Assembly: GCA_963712065.1 (NCBI GenBank)
Contig: CAVQGM010000001.1
Span: forward strand, 1,798,001 to 1,862,000
Direction of reading: 5' to 3'
Origin: CAVQGM01 sp963712065
Lineage (GTDB): Bacteria > Actinomycetota > Acidimicrobiia > Acidimicrobiales > Acidimicrobilacustridaceae
DNA: 64,000 bases
A model generated the notes under the pieces. The model saw only the letters and a list, made by a program, of their open reading frames with translations, did no database searches and was not told where the DNA came from. Position numbers and translations under genes: made by a program. Of the stretch, positions 15,422 to 24,543 are shown one piece after another (positions within the stretch are counted from its first letter, which is position 1; the number at the start of each line of letters is the position of its first letter).

Positions 15422-16135
15422 ATGAGGATCACGGTCGAGCGGGGGGTCGACGAAGCGACCGCGGAGCGCTTCCTCGCTCTGTACCGTGACGCGTTCACGC
15501 CTCTCGACGTGCTGGCCGCCCAGAAGCAGCGGATGGACGACGACGAGTTCCTCGCCGCGGTCACCGACCCCGCCGTCATCGAGCTGGTGGGGTGGGAGGG
15601 CGACGAGCCGGTCGCCATGGCGGTCATGAGTCGGGACCTCGGCATGGTCCCGTGGGTGAGCCCGGCCTACTACCTCGATCGGCTCGACCGGTTCCCCGAG
15701 CGCAGCGGCTACTTCGGGATGCTCGCCATCCTGGTGCATCCGAGCGCGCAGGGCGGACCCTGGTACCGGGCCATGGCCGAGGCCGTGGCGGTCAAGGCCT
15801 ACGTCGACCGGGCGGTCGTCATCTTCGACGCCTGCACCTTCAACATCGAGGTCTTCCCCTTGCCGGACACGCTCGTGGAGATCGGTGGAGGCATCTTCGA
15901 GGACGTGGACCTGGTGGAGATCGACGCCCAGCACTACTTCACCCTCGACGCCGAGGGGCTGAGGCTGTCCCTGGAGGGCGAGGTCAGCGTCGCCGGCGGC
16001 GCCGTCCGACTCGACCCCCGCGTGCTCGGCGAGACCGACGTCATCGACCTCCGGGAGCCGGCGATCGACCTGACGGAGGAGCCGGCGGAGACGCCGGCGA
16101 TCGACCCCACCCAGGTTTCCGCCGAAGACCGTTGA
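15422..16135 (+). CDS. Hypothetical protein, possibly GNAT-fold
   Basis: 237 residues from ATG, with AGGGG upstream. The first 150 residues have alternating strands and helices with AERFLALYRDAFTPLD and a YFGMLAILVHPSAQGG segment that recalls the central strand and acetyl-CoA loop of GNAT acetyltransferases, though the usual R/Q-x-x-G-x-G/A is not clear. The C-terminal 60 residues are acidic and low in structure. Predicted cytosolic. It is divergent from the leu leader and precedes the GGDEF-EAL gene by about 100 bases. The GNAT suggestion is weak; no substrate can be named. Confidence 0.6.
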   Translation: MRITVERGVDEATAERFLALYRDAFTPLDVLAAQKQRMDDDEFLAAVTDPAVIELVGWEGDEPVAMAVMSRDLGMVPWVSPAYYLDRLDRFPERSGYFGMLAILVHPSAQGGPWYRAMAEAVAVKAYVDRAVVIFDACTFNIEVFPLPDTLVEIGGGIFEDVDLVEIDAQHYFTLDAEGLRLSLEGEVSVAGGAVRLDPRVLGETDVIDLREPAIDLTEEPAETPAIDPTQVSAEDR

Positions 16136-16236
16136 CGATCGGCGACGTGGATGTCGCCGCACCGACAACGGTCAACCGCCAGTCTGACCACTCTCCGTGT
16201 CCTAAAAGTCTCGTTCCGTCGGCCGAAGAGAGAGAG

Positions 16237-19200
16237 GTGCGGGCGACGGCGTGGAAGCGGTACCTGGCGGTGCTCGGCTCCGCCTACCTGCTGTCGCTGC
16301 TCGCCGGCGCTCTCGGCCAGCCTGACGTCCAGGGCGTGATCCTTCAGCTCGTCGGATGGGCGAGCGTCATCGCCGTTCCCCTCGGGGTCCGGGCCTGGCA
16401 ACCCCCGCAGCGGCGGCCGTGGTGGTGCTTCGGGCTCGCCGGAGCCATGTTGCTGCTGTCGGCGCTGGTCCGTGCCGCCCACGGGCTCGCCACCGACGCC
16501 GACTACCCGTTCCCGTCCCCGGCCGACGCCATCGTCTTCCTCGGCTACGGACTGCTCATCGTGGGCCTGGCCTCCCTGGTCCGCGCCCGGCAGGCGGCGT
16601 TCGACCCCGAGCAGATCGTCGACGGCCTGGTCGTCACCGGCGCCCTCGGGTTCCTGCTGTGGGAGTTCGCCGTGGTACCGGCGCTCGAGCACCTGTCGGG
16701 CAACCTGCTCGCCCAGGAGCTGGCGACCATCAGCTACTGCCTGGTGCTGATCGTCGTGTACCTGACCACGCGTCTGGCCGTCGGCCCCGGTGCCCGTACG
16801 CCGTCGTTCTACCTGATCATGGCGGCGACCGGCGCCATCTTCCTCACCGACCTGTCGGTCACCGTCGAGACCGCGCGGAGCACGGCGACCGGGGTCTTCC
16901 TCCTCATCGCACCGCTCGCCTACATCTTCGCCGGTGCCGCCGCCATCCACCCGACGATGGTGCGCATCACCGACCGCCCCGCGGTCGACGACGGGCCGCT
17001 CACCACCGGTCGGCTGCTGCTGCTCGCCGGTGGCCTCGTGGTGGCACCGGTCGTGCTCCTCACCGACGTCGTCAACGGCCGGCCTCCGGACGTCGTGACG
17101 CTCGCCCTGACGGTCGTCATGTCCGTGCTGGTGCTCGTGCGCCTCACCCTGATGGTGCGAAGCCGGGAGCGGCGCAACCTCAGCGAGCGCCTGCTGCGCG
17201 AGGCCGGGGCCCGTCTCGCCGGCGCCACCGCCGAGACGCTGTACGACGTCGCCCTCGACGCGCTGCGTCAGCTCACCGCGCGCGTCTCGTCGGCGAAGGT
17301 CAGCGTGCTGTACGGCGACACCGAACCGCCCCCGCCGACGCGCCACCGCGCCGTCGTGCCCATCGGCGCGCCGAGCGAGCCCCGCGGCTGGTTGACCGTC
17401 GAGACCGCTGACCGCCTCGAGCCCGAGACCGAGGCCAACATGACCACGCTCGCCCGCATGGTCGAGCTGGCGCTGTCCGGGCGGGAGCTGACCGAGCGGA
17501 TGGAGCGTGAGCGCATCGAGCGCCGGTTCCGCTCGATCATCGAGCAGTCGAGCGACCTGATCGCGGTGCTCGACCCGGACGCCGGCATGCAGTTCGCCAC
17601 CCCTCCGATCGAGCGGATGATCGGCGTGCCGCTCGGGGTCACCGCCGAGGAGGTGCTCGCCCTCGTCCATCCCGACGACCAGCGCGAGGCGATGCGGCTG
17701 TGGACCGACACCATGTCGTGGGGCGGGTCGGGGCGGCCCTCCGAGTTGCGCATGCGCGACCGGACCGGCGCCTTCCAGTGGTTCGAGGTCACCGCGCGCG
17801 ACCTCCGACAGGACCCGGAGGTCGGCGGGGTCGTGCTGTACGCCCGACTCGTCACCGACCGCAAGCGGGCGGAGGAGCGCGTGGTGCGCAGCGAGGCGCG
17901 CTTTCGAGCCCTCGTGCAGCACTCGAGCGACCTGGTGGCGGTCGTCGACGACGAGGGCGCGTTCACCTTCGTGAGCCCCGCCGCCACCAGGCTGCTCGGC
18001 TACGAGCCCGCTGCCCTCACCGGCATGGGACTGTTCGAGCTCCTCGCCACCGACGAGCTGGAGGCCGCCTCCGACCTGGCCAGCGCGTTCCGCCAGCCGT
18101 TCGACCGTCGGCGCGACGAGATCGCGGTGGTCACCCGTGACGGCGCCCGCCACGTGCTCGACGTGACGTTCAGCGACCTGCGCAACGACGCCGCCGTCGG
18201 CGGCATCGTCGTCAACGCCACCGACATCACCGACCGCAAGGCGCTCGAGCACGTCCTGCGCCACCAGGCGCTGCACGACGACCTCACCGGTCTCGGGAAC
18301 CGGGCGACGTTCGCTCTCGAGGTCGCCGCCGCCGCCGAGCGGGCGACGATGCTCGGCGCCGCCGGGCTCGCCGTGCTCGTGGTCGACCTCGACGACTTCA
18401 AGACCGTCAACGACAGCCTCGGCCACGCGGTCGGTGACGAGCTGCTGATCATCGTGGCCCACCGGCTCCGCAGCATCCTCCGGTCGGGCGACATCGCCAC
18501 CCGCCTGGGGGGTGACGAGTTCGTGCTGCTCATCGCCGGCCACCACAGCGAGGACGAGGTGGGGAGCGTGGCCGACCGCATCCTGAGCACGATCCGCGAA
18601 CCCGCCCTCGTCCACGGCCACAGCATCCGGATCACGGCCAGCATCGGCGTCGCCCTCGCCGAGGGCACCGGCCTGTCGTCCGAGGAGCTGCTGCGCAACG
18701 CCGACCTGGCCATGTACCTGGCCAAGGAGCGGGGCAAGGATCGCTTCGAGCTGTTCGAGGAGCAGATGCACGCGACGGTCGCCGAGCGCCTCGAGCTCAA
18801 GGCCGACCTGGCCCGGGCCGTCGAGCACGACGAGCTGGTCGTCCACTACCAGCCGGTGGTGTCGTTGACCCAGGGCACGATCGTCGGCGCAGAGGCGCTG
18901 GTGCGTTGGCAGCATCCCCGGCGTGGCCTGTTGGCGCCCGGATCGTTCATCGGGCTGGCCGAGGAGACCGGGCTGATCGTGCCGCTCGGTCGGGCCGTCC
19001 TCGACGCCGCCTGCCGCCAGCTCGTGCGCTGGATCGGCGAACGCGACGGCATGGGGGACTTCCGCCTCAGCGTCAACGCGTCGGTCCGCGAGATCGAGGA
19101 GAGCGACTTCGCCGAGGAGGTCCTGGCCACGTGCTCCCGCCACGGCCTGCCCACCTCCCGCCTCGTGCTCGAGGTCACCGAGAGCACCCTCATGCGCGAC

Positions 19201-19578
19201 GTCGAGCTCGTCCGCGGGCGGCTGACCGCCCTCAGCCGGGCGGGGGTCGCCCTCTCGGTCGACGACTTCGGCACCGGCTACTCGTCGCTCGGTTCGCTCC
19301 GCCAGTACCCGTTCGACCTGCTCAAGATCGACCGCAGCTTCGTGTCCGCGCTCGGCACGCGGCACGGCGACGAGATGCTGCGCACCATCGTGCAGCTGGG
19401 CGCCTCGCTCGGGGTGCAGACCGTCGCCGAGGGCGTCGAGCGCGCCGAAGAGGTCAGCCGCCTGCGCGAGCTCGGCTGCCACGCCGCCCAGGGCTTCCTC
19501 TTCGCCCGCCCCATGCCCGCCGACGTCTTCGAGCAGTGGCTCGACGGGCCCCTCGTCCCCGATCCGTTGTCCGTCTAG
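16237..19578 (+). CDS. Membrane-bound PAS-GGDEF-EAL cyclic-di-GMP regulator
   Basis: 1113 residues from the GTG at 16237 (GAGAGAG upstream); the frame is open further 5' but overlaps the previous gene. About ten membrane helices fill residues 5-320, then a coiled segment and a short GAF-like stretch, PAS domains at about 430-545 and 556-670, GGDEF (675-840) and EAL (855-1100). The diguanylate cyclase motif GGDEF is intact and preceded by an RSGD product-inhibition site five residues upstream. The phosphodiesterase EAL motif, the SVNAS segment and DDFGTGYSSL are also intact. Both activities are therefore possible, switched by membrane or PAS input. A short TGCCGGC/GCCGGCA hairpin follows the stop. 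Confidence 0.95.
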   Translation: MRATAWKRYLAVLGSAYLLSLLAGALGQPDVQGVILQLVGWASVIAVPLGVRAWQPPQRRPWWCFGLAGAMLLLSALVRAAHGLATDADYPFPSPADAIVFLGYGLLIVGLASLVRARQAAFDPEQIVDGLVVTGALGFLLWEFAVVPALEHLSGNLLAQELATISYCLVLIVVYLTTRLAVGPGARTPSFYLIMAATGAIFLTDLSVTVETARSTATGVFLLIAPLAYIFAGAAAIHPTMVRITDRPAVDDGPLTTGRLLLLAGGLVVAPVVLLTDVVNGRPPDVVTLALTVVMSVLVLVRLTLMVRSRERRNLSERLLREAGARLAGATAETLYDVALDALRQLTARVSSAKVSVLYGDTEPPPPTRHRAVVPIGAPSEPRGWLTVETADRLEPETEANMTTLARMVELALSGRELTERMERERIERRFRSIIEQSSDLIAVLDPDAGMQFATPPIERMIGVPLGVTAEEVLALVHPDDQREAMRLWTDTMSWGGSGRPSELRMRDRTGAFQWFEVTARDLRQDPEVGGVVLYARLVTDRKRAEERVVRSEARFRALVQHSSDLVAVVDDEGAFTFVSPAATRLLGYEPAALTGMGLFELLATDELEAASDLASAFRQPFDRRRDEIAVVTRDGARHVLDVTFSDLRNDAAVGGIVVNATDITDRKALEHVLRHQALHDDLTGLGNRATFALEVAAAAERATMLGAAGLAVLVVDLDDFKTVNDSLGHAVGDELLIIVAHRLRSILRSGDIATRLGGDEFVLLIAGHHSEDEVGSVADRILSTIREPALVHGHSIRITASIGVALAEGTGLSSEELLRNADLAMYLAKERGKDRFELFEEQMHATVAERLELKADLARAVEHDELVVHYQPVVSLTQGTIVGAEALVRWQHPRRGLLAPGSFIGLAEETGLIVPLGRAVLDAACRQLVRWIGERDGMGDFRLSVNASVREIEESDFAEEVLATCSRHGLPTSRLVLEVTESTLMRDVELVRGRLTALSRAGVALSVDDFGTGYSSLGSLRQYPFDLLKIDRSFVSALGTRHGDEMLRTIVQLGASLGVQTVAEGVERAEEVSRLRELGCHAAQGFLFARPMPADVFEQWLDGPLVPDPLSV

Positions 19579-19603
19579 CGCCGGCTCCTCCCCGGTGCCG
19601 GCC

Positions 19604-20230
19604 TCATGCCGGCAGTCGGTCGCGGAGGCCGACGTCGTCGAGCGCGGCGTCGACGAGGCGGTCCCAGCGGCCGGCGGCGAGGTCGCCCAACGGGTCGTCG
19701 GTGAAGCGGAGCAGGTGGCCGTACGACAGGCCGAAGGCGGCGCGCATGGCGATCAGCCGTCGTCGCTCGGGGTCGTCGAGCCCGGTGAGCACGCGCAGCC
19801 CGGCGTTGAGGGCTCGCACCTCCCGCACCCGGCCGGGCACGGCGATGACGAGCACCAGGCCGGCCGGGATGGCGAACACGAGCAGCCCGCTCACGTTGGC
19901 CACCCGGTGCACCTGGTCCTGGCCGTCCTGGCCGAGCTCGGCCACGTTGCCGCCGGTGCCCTGACCCGCGCCGGTGAGCCCGTCGGCCACGGTGTCGCCG
20001 ATGATCGGCAGCCCGCCCACGGCGTCGGCCGCCTCGCCGAAGGCGTCCTGCACCGTGGTGCCGGCGCTCTCGACGCCCTCCCCGAGCACGGCCAGCTTGT
20101 CGATCGTCTGGCGCACCCCCCACCCGAGCAGCAGGAACAAGGCGATGGCGGCGACCGTGAGCAGGTCGCGGATGATCGCCGAGCGGCGTCGGCGAGGGGT
20201 GTCGGCGTAGAGCTTGAACGGGGCGGTCAT
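19604..20230 (-). CDS. Integral membrane protein, unknown function
   Basis: 208 residues from ATG. A basic N-terminus (RRRRS) precedes a first membrane helix (about 22-42); residues 43-108 form a small Gly/Ala/Asp-rich extracytoplasmic loop with PIIGDTVADGL; a second helix (112-133) is followed by a basic, helical cytoplasmic tail. Proteins of this two-helix shape with a central loop are common and uncharacterised in actinobacteria. It lies 9 bases downstream of the serine-hydrolase gene on the same strand, so the pair may be co-transcribed. I cannot assign a role. Confidence 0.7.
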   Translation of the reverse strand: MTAPFKLYADTPRRRRSAIIRDLLTVAAIALFLLLGWGVRQTIDKLAVLGEGVESAGTTVQDAFGEAADAVGGLPIIGDTVADGLTGAGQGTGGNVAELGQDGQDQVHRVANVSGLLVFAIPAGLVLVIAVPGRVREVRALNAGLRVLTGLDDPERRRLIAMRAAFGLSYGHLLRFTDDPLGDLAAGRWDRLVDAALDDVGLRDRLPA

Positions 20231-20239
20231 GCCCGGATG

Positions 20240-21307
20240 CTAGGCAGGCGGGGCGCTGTGGAACCGGCCCGTCACCGCCGCCCGCCAGGCCCGCAGGTCA
20301 GCCGAGTGCGAGCTGTCGGTGCGGCCCAGCCGGACGACCACCAGGTCGAGGTCGGGCACGCACAGGATCGACTGGCCTTCGTAGCCGTTGGCCCAGAACG
20401 AGCCCCGATCGTCGTCGACCACCCACCAGTGGGCGCCGTGGACCCAGCCGTCGTCGGGGTCGACCGAGCGGGGGGTGCGACCGTGGTCGACCCATCCCTT
20501 CGGCAGCACCTGGCGGCCGTCCCACCGGCCACCCCGCAGGGCGAGCAGCCCGAATCGGGCGAAGTCGCGCGCCGTGGCGTGCAGGTAGGACGACGCCACC
20601 CAGGTGCCGGCCCCGTCGAACCCCGGTTCGGCCGACGCCATCCCGACCGGGTCGAACAGGCGCTCGCGCAGGAACCGTTCGGTGCCACCGCGCCCGCCGA
20701 GCTCGCGCCCGACGATCCCGGCGACGACGTTGCTGGTGCCCGACGAGTAGTTGAAGTGCGATCCCGGGGGATGGGACAGGGGGCGTTCGGCGGCGAAGCG
20801 GGCCACGTCGTGCAGGCCCTCGCCGAACAGCATGTGGATCACGTCGGAGCCCTCGCCGTCCACGTAGTCCTCTCGGAAGGCGAGCCCGTCGCGGAAGGCC
20901 AGCAGCTGTTCGAGCGTGATGGCGGCACGAGGGTCGCCGGGGTGGTCGTGCCAGCTCGGCACCGGCGCCGGCGCGTCGAGGACGAGGCGGCCCTCGTCGA
21001 CGAGGATGCCGACGATCGCGTGGAGCACGGACTTGGCCATCGACCACGACCGCAGGCGCGTGTCGGGACCGACCGGCTCGTGGGGACGGTCCCAGTGCTC
21101 CAACGCGTTCCCGTACCGCTCGGCCACGAGCCGGCCCCGGTGGACGACGACCACGGCGTAGGTGGTCTCGTACCGGCTGGTGTCGGCGAACATCGCCTCG
21201 ACCAGGGGCTCGAGGTCGACGCCCGCCGGCACCGGGCCGGTCGGCCACGTCGCCGTCGGCCAGGGCACGTCGTCGGGCTGGTCAGGCAGCGGGTGGAGGG
21301 CGGCCAC
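20240..21307 (-). CDS. Serine hydrolase of the beta-lactamase class C / penicillin-binding-like family
   Basis: 355 residues from GTG. The catalytic Ser-x-x-Lys motif is SMAK at residues 89-92, followed by the expected helix and D-G-x-L segment (LVDEGRLVL). The second motif reads NYSSG, with Tyr conserved; a YEGQS segment sits where the third motif is expected. No signal peptide is visible, so it may be cytosolic. The family includes AmpC, D-aminopeptidases and EstB-type esterases, and the substrate cannot be told from sequence. Nothing in the context suggests antibiotic resistance. Confidence 0.88.
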   Translation of the reverse strand: MAALHPLPDQPDDVPWPTATWPTGPVPAGVDLEPLVEAMFADTSRYETTYAVVVVHRGRLVAERYGNALEHWDRPHEPVGPDTRLRSWSMAKSVLHAIVGILVDEGRLVLDAPAPVPSWHDHPGDPRAAITLEQLLAFRDGLAFREDYVDGEGSDVIHMLFGEGLHDVARFAAERPLSHPPGSHFNYSSGTSNVVAGIVGRELGGRGGTERFLRERLFDPVGMASAEPGFDGAGTWVASSYLHATARDFARFGLLALRGGRWDGRQVLPKGWVDHGRTPRSVDPDDGWVHGAHWWVVDDDRGSFWANGYEGQSILCVPDLDLVVVRLGRTDSSHSADLRAWRAAVTGRFHSAPPA

Positions 21308-21338
21308 GCCCGAACGCTAGGCGGCGCCACCCGACCGG

Positions 21339-22502
21339 TCAGCCGGTGGCCTCGTCCTCGGGGAACCACGCCCGCCGGATGCGTCCGTAGGTGCCGTCCT
21401 CGATGGCGTCGAGGAGGGCCTGGTCGATGCGCTCCTCGAGGGGCGACGCCGTCGGCAGGGCGAAGGCGTAGTACTCGAAGGTGAACGGTGCGCCGACCGT
21501 GGTCACCCGGTCGGCGCCGACCTGGTCGACCTGGTAGAGCAGCACCGGGGCGTCGTACACGGCGGCGTCGGCCCGCTCGTCGGCGACGGCGTCGACCATC
21601 TCGTCGACGGTGGCGACGGTGCGGGCCGGGATGCCCTCGGCGGCGAGGTAGGCGGCGGCGGTGGTGCCCTCGACGGTGACGACCTCGCGTCCCTTGAGAT
21701 CGCCGGGGCCGCGGATGTCGGTGGCCAGCTCGCGAAGCGTCAGGTTGGCGGTGATGGTGGCCGTGAACTGGGCGATGAACACCAGGCCGAACAGGATCCA
21801 GAACACGGCGATCAGCCGACTGGCCGGTCGGCTCGTGACGCGGTCGCCGTAGCCGACCGTGGCGACGGTGACGATCGCCCACCACCAGCCCTCCTCGGCA
21901 CCGCCCAGGCGGCCGTCGGACGAGAAGTCGGGGTTGTGCGGGCGCTCGAGCAGCCACACGACCAGCCCGACCACGACGATGGCGACCACGAACACGGCGA
22001 AGAGGTAGAGCACCGCCGGGTCCCACAGCGCCCGCACCGCGCCGAAGAACGAGACCGTCTGGTCGGCGGGCACGAGGATCTGCAACCCGCTCTGGAAGTA
22101 CGGGTACGAGAAGTCCAGGCGCTCCTCGCGGTCGTTGGTGACGCTGATCGCGGTGGCGCCCACGTCGGCCCGCCCGCCGGCCACGGCGTCGAGCTGCTCG
22201 GTGACGCTGTCGACCTGCACGTACTCGGTCGCCAGCCCGGCCCGGGAGGCGACCTCCTCCCAGAGCTCGACGGTGAAGCCCGTGTAGGCGCCGTCCGGGG
22301 TCGTCTCGACGAACGGGGGGAGCTCCCGGACGACGACCCGTACCGGCACCGGGTCGGTGGCGGGCTGGGCCGGGGTCGGGGCCGGGTCGGTGGCGGGCTG
22401 GGCGCCGGCAGGCGGGCCGAACAGGACGACGAGCACGACCAGCGCCGCGAACGCGAGCAGCCCCGCCCTGGTGGTCCTCCCGGCGCGCCGCACGGCGGGC
22501 AT
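21339..22502 (-). CDS. GluR0-like ligand-gated potassium channel (bacterial ionotropic glutamate receptor type)
   Basis: 388 residues from ATG at 22502; an upstream in-frame start would run into the divergent gene, and the chosen one gives a good signal peptide (1-34). A periplasmic amino-acid-binding domain of the SBP_bac_3 type is split: lobe S1 at 52-150, membrane helix M1 (160-185), re-entrant pore loop with the K+ selectivity filter TVGYGD (215-220), helix M2 (228-250), then S2 (255-380). This is the order seen in cyanobacterial GluR0. It should conduct K+ on binding an amino acid outside the membrane. No partner gene is apparent. Confidence 0.9.
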   Translation of the reverse strand: MPAVRRAGRTTRAGLLAFAALVVLVVLFGPPAGAQPATDPAPTPAQPATDPVPVRVVVRELPPFVETTPDGAYTGFTVELWEEVASRAGLATEYVQVDSVTEQLDAVAGGRADVGATAISVTNDREERLDFSYPYFQSGLQILVPADQTVSFFGAVRALWDPAVLYLFAVFVVAIVVVGLVVWLLERPHNPDFSSDGRLGGAEEGWWWAIVTVATVGYGDRVTSRPASRLIAVFWILFGLVFIAQFTATITANLTLRELATDIRGPGDLKGREVVTVEGTTAAAYLAAEGIPARTVATVDEMVDAVADERADAAVYDAPVLLYQVDQVGADRVTTVGAPFTFEYYAFALPTASPLEERIDQALLDAIEDGTYGRIRRAWFPEDEATG

Positions 22503-22578
22503 CGTAGGGGACGGCTCGATCGGGCACGGATCGCTGGCAGGGGACAGGATGGCGACCCGCGTCCCCCGGAGGTGCACC

Positions 22579-23556
22579 GTGACCCGTGTCGGCTACCAGA
22601 TCCCCAGCTTCACCTATCCGGGCGTGGGCCCGGCGGAGCTGTTCGCCGCCGTCGCGACCCAGGCCGAGGCCGCCGACCGCTCGGGGTTCGACACCGTCCT
22701 CGTGATGGACCACTTCTACCAGTTGCCCATGCTCGGCGACCCCGACGACTACATGCTCGAGTGCTACTCGACGCTGGCCGCGCTGGCCACCCGCACGTCG
22801 TCGGTGCGCCTCGGTGCCCTGGTCACCGGCAACACGTACCGCAATCCCGCGCTGCTGGCGAAGACCATCACGACCCTCGACGTCATCTCCGGCGGTCGGG
22901 CCCAGCTCGGCATCGGTGCCGGGTGGTTCGAGCTCGAGCACGACTCGCTCGGGTTCGAGTTCGGCACCTTCACCGACCGGTTCCACAAGCTGGAGGAAGC
23001 GCTGCAGATCATCCTCCCGATGCTGGCGGGGGAGCGGCCCTCGTTCGCCGGCGAGCACTACACGGTCGACGACGCGATCAACCAGCCGCCGCCGGTCGGA
23101 CGCATCCCGGTGATGATCGGTGGCAGCGGCGAGAAGAAGACGCTGCGGATGGTCGCCCAGTACGCCGACGAGTCCAACCTCACCTGCGGGCTCGACGAGG
23201 TCGGCCGCAAGCTCGACGCCCTCGCCGGGCACTGCGAGCGCCTCGGCCGGGACCGGTCGGAGATCACGGTGAGCCTGCAGCTCAACGCCGCCATCGCCGA
23301 GACGCGCGACCAGGCCCTCGACGACATCACCACCTTCCTCCGCCCCCGAGGAATCGATCTGGCGGCGATGGACGACGCCTCGGCCGACCAGTTCCTCTCG
23401 ATCTTCACCTGGGGCGGACCGGACGAGGTCGGCGAGCGCCTCGAGGCGGTGAAGGCGTCGGGCGTCGACGGCGTCACCTGCAACCTCGTCGCCAACGGCC
23501 ACCTCCCGGGCCGGGTCGAGCTGCTGGGCCGAGCCGCCAGCCGGGTCTTCTCCTGA
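22579..23556 (+). CDS. LLM-class F420-dependent oxidoreductase
   Basis: 325 residues from GTG with a good GGAGG site 8 bases upstream. A luciferase-like TIM barrel runs the full length: DRSGFDTVLVMDHFY near residue 35, ALATRTSSVRLGALVTGNTYRNPALLAK, and GRAQLGIGAGWFELEH, which in this family contacts the F420 phosphate and the isoalloxazine-like ring. This matches the TIGR03560-type F420-dependent group by general pattern. Substrate unknown. Transcribed away from the channel gene; the next gene on this strand begins 45 bases downstream. Confidence 0.88.
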   Translation: MTRVGYQIPSFTYPGVGPAELFAAVATQAEAADRSGFDTVLVMDHFYQLPMLGDPDDYMLECYSTLAALATRTSSVRLGALVTGNTYRNPALLAKTITTLDVISGGRAQLGIGAGWFELEHDSLGFEFGTFTDRFHKLEEALQIILPMLAGERPSFAGEHYTVDDAINQPPPVGRIPVMIGGSGEKKTLRMVAQYADESNLTCGLDEVGRKLDALAGHCERLGRDRSEITVSLQLNAAIAETRDQALDDITTFLRPRGIDLAAMDDASADQFLSIFTWGGPDEVGERLEAVKASGVDGVTCNLVANGHLPGRVELLGRAASRVFS

Positions 23557-23601
23557 CGTTCGGCTCTGGCCCCCTCCGCCGGGCGGAGGTCCGATGGATC
23601 C

Positions 23602-24543
23602 ATGGGGGATGACACGAGGCGCCACCACGGCGGCGACCACCACGCCCTGTCGGTGATCGACCGCCTCGGCGAGCGCATCGACGCAGAGCTCGACCGGGAC
23701 CTCGACCAGCGCGACCCGGCGACCATCGCCCGCCTCCTGCCGGCCCTCGAGCTGGCCCTGTCGTACTTCGACCCGACGGTCGTGGGCTTCGACCGCCTGC
23801 CCGCCGAGGGGCCGTTCCTCGTGGTCGGCAACCACTCCGGTGGCGTGTGGATGCCCGACTACTGGGCCTTCCTCGCCCACTGGGCCAGATCCCGCGGCCC
23901 GGCGGCCCCGCTGTACTCGCTCGGCTTCGACTTCCTCTTCTCGATCCCGGGCGCCAGCAACCTGGCCCGTGCCGTCGGCACGGTGCCGGCGAGCCAGGCC
24001 AACGCCCACCGCCTCCTCGAGCGGGGCGCACCCCTGCTCGTCTACCCGGGCGGCGACGTCGAGGACTACCGGCCGTGGACCGAGCGCCACCGGGTCGAGC
24101 TCTGCGGCCACGACGGCTTCGTCCGGCTCGCCCTGCGCCACGGCGTGCCCGTCGTGCCCATGGTGTCCCACGGCAGCCACGACGCCGTGGTGGTGCTGAG
24201 CCGCGGGGACCGGCTGGCCCGCGCCCTCGGCTTCGACCGCCTGCGCATCAACGTGATGCCCATCGTGGCCGGGCCACCGTGGGGCATCGCCCCGGCACAG
24301 CTCCCCGTGCTGCCGTTCCCGGCCAAGGTGACCGTGCACGTCGGCGACCCGATCGACTGGTCCGACCTCGGCCCCGAGGCCGCCGACGACCCCGAGGTGG
24401 TGCAGTCCTGCTACCGGCAGGTCGAGACGACGATGCAGGCCGACCTGGACGCGCTGGTGGCCGACTGCCCCCACCCGGTGTGGGAGCGCCTCGCGCACCC
24501 GCACCTCAGGTGGAGGGCGGCCCCGCCGGCAACCGGAGGCTGA
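23602..24543 (+). CDS. Lysophospholipid acyltransferase family protein (PlsC-like)
   Basis: 313 residues from ATG. The acyltransferase motif I is NHSGGVWMPD (the NHx4D pattern), about residue 77; the later blocks are LLVYPGGDVEDYRPW, equivalent to the family's glycerol-phosphate-binding and FPEG-like motif, and VPVVPMVSHGSHD. This places it with the diacylglycerol-acyltransferase-like or haem-biosynthesis-like LPLAT branch rather than classical PlsC. Cytosolic face of the membrane is likely. It overlaps the sensor kinase gene by 38 bases tail to tail. Confidence 0.87.
   Translation: MGDDTRRHHGGDHHALSVIDRLGERIDAELDRDLDQRDPATIARLLPALELALSYFDPTVVGFDRLPAEGPFLVVGNHSGGVWMPDYWAFLAHWARSRGPAAPLYSLGFDFLFSIPGASNLARAVGTVPASQANAHRLLERGAPLLVYPGGDVEDYRPWTERHRVELCGHDGFVRLALRHGVPVVPMVSHGSHDAVVVLSRGDRLARALGFDRLRINVMPIVAGPPWGIAPAQLPVLPFPAKVTVHVGDPIDWSDLGPEAADDPEVVQSCYRQVETTMQADLDALVADCPHPVWERLAHPHLRWRAAPPATGG

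Noticed and set aside
15934..19482. Long minus-strand frame opposite the GGDEF-EAL gene
   Set aside because: Antisense shadow of a well-defined protein; no start signal or domain.
20240..21307. Antibiotic-resistance beta-lactamase
   Set aside because: Motifs fit the wider serine-hydrolase family; no signal peptide and no resistance context.
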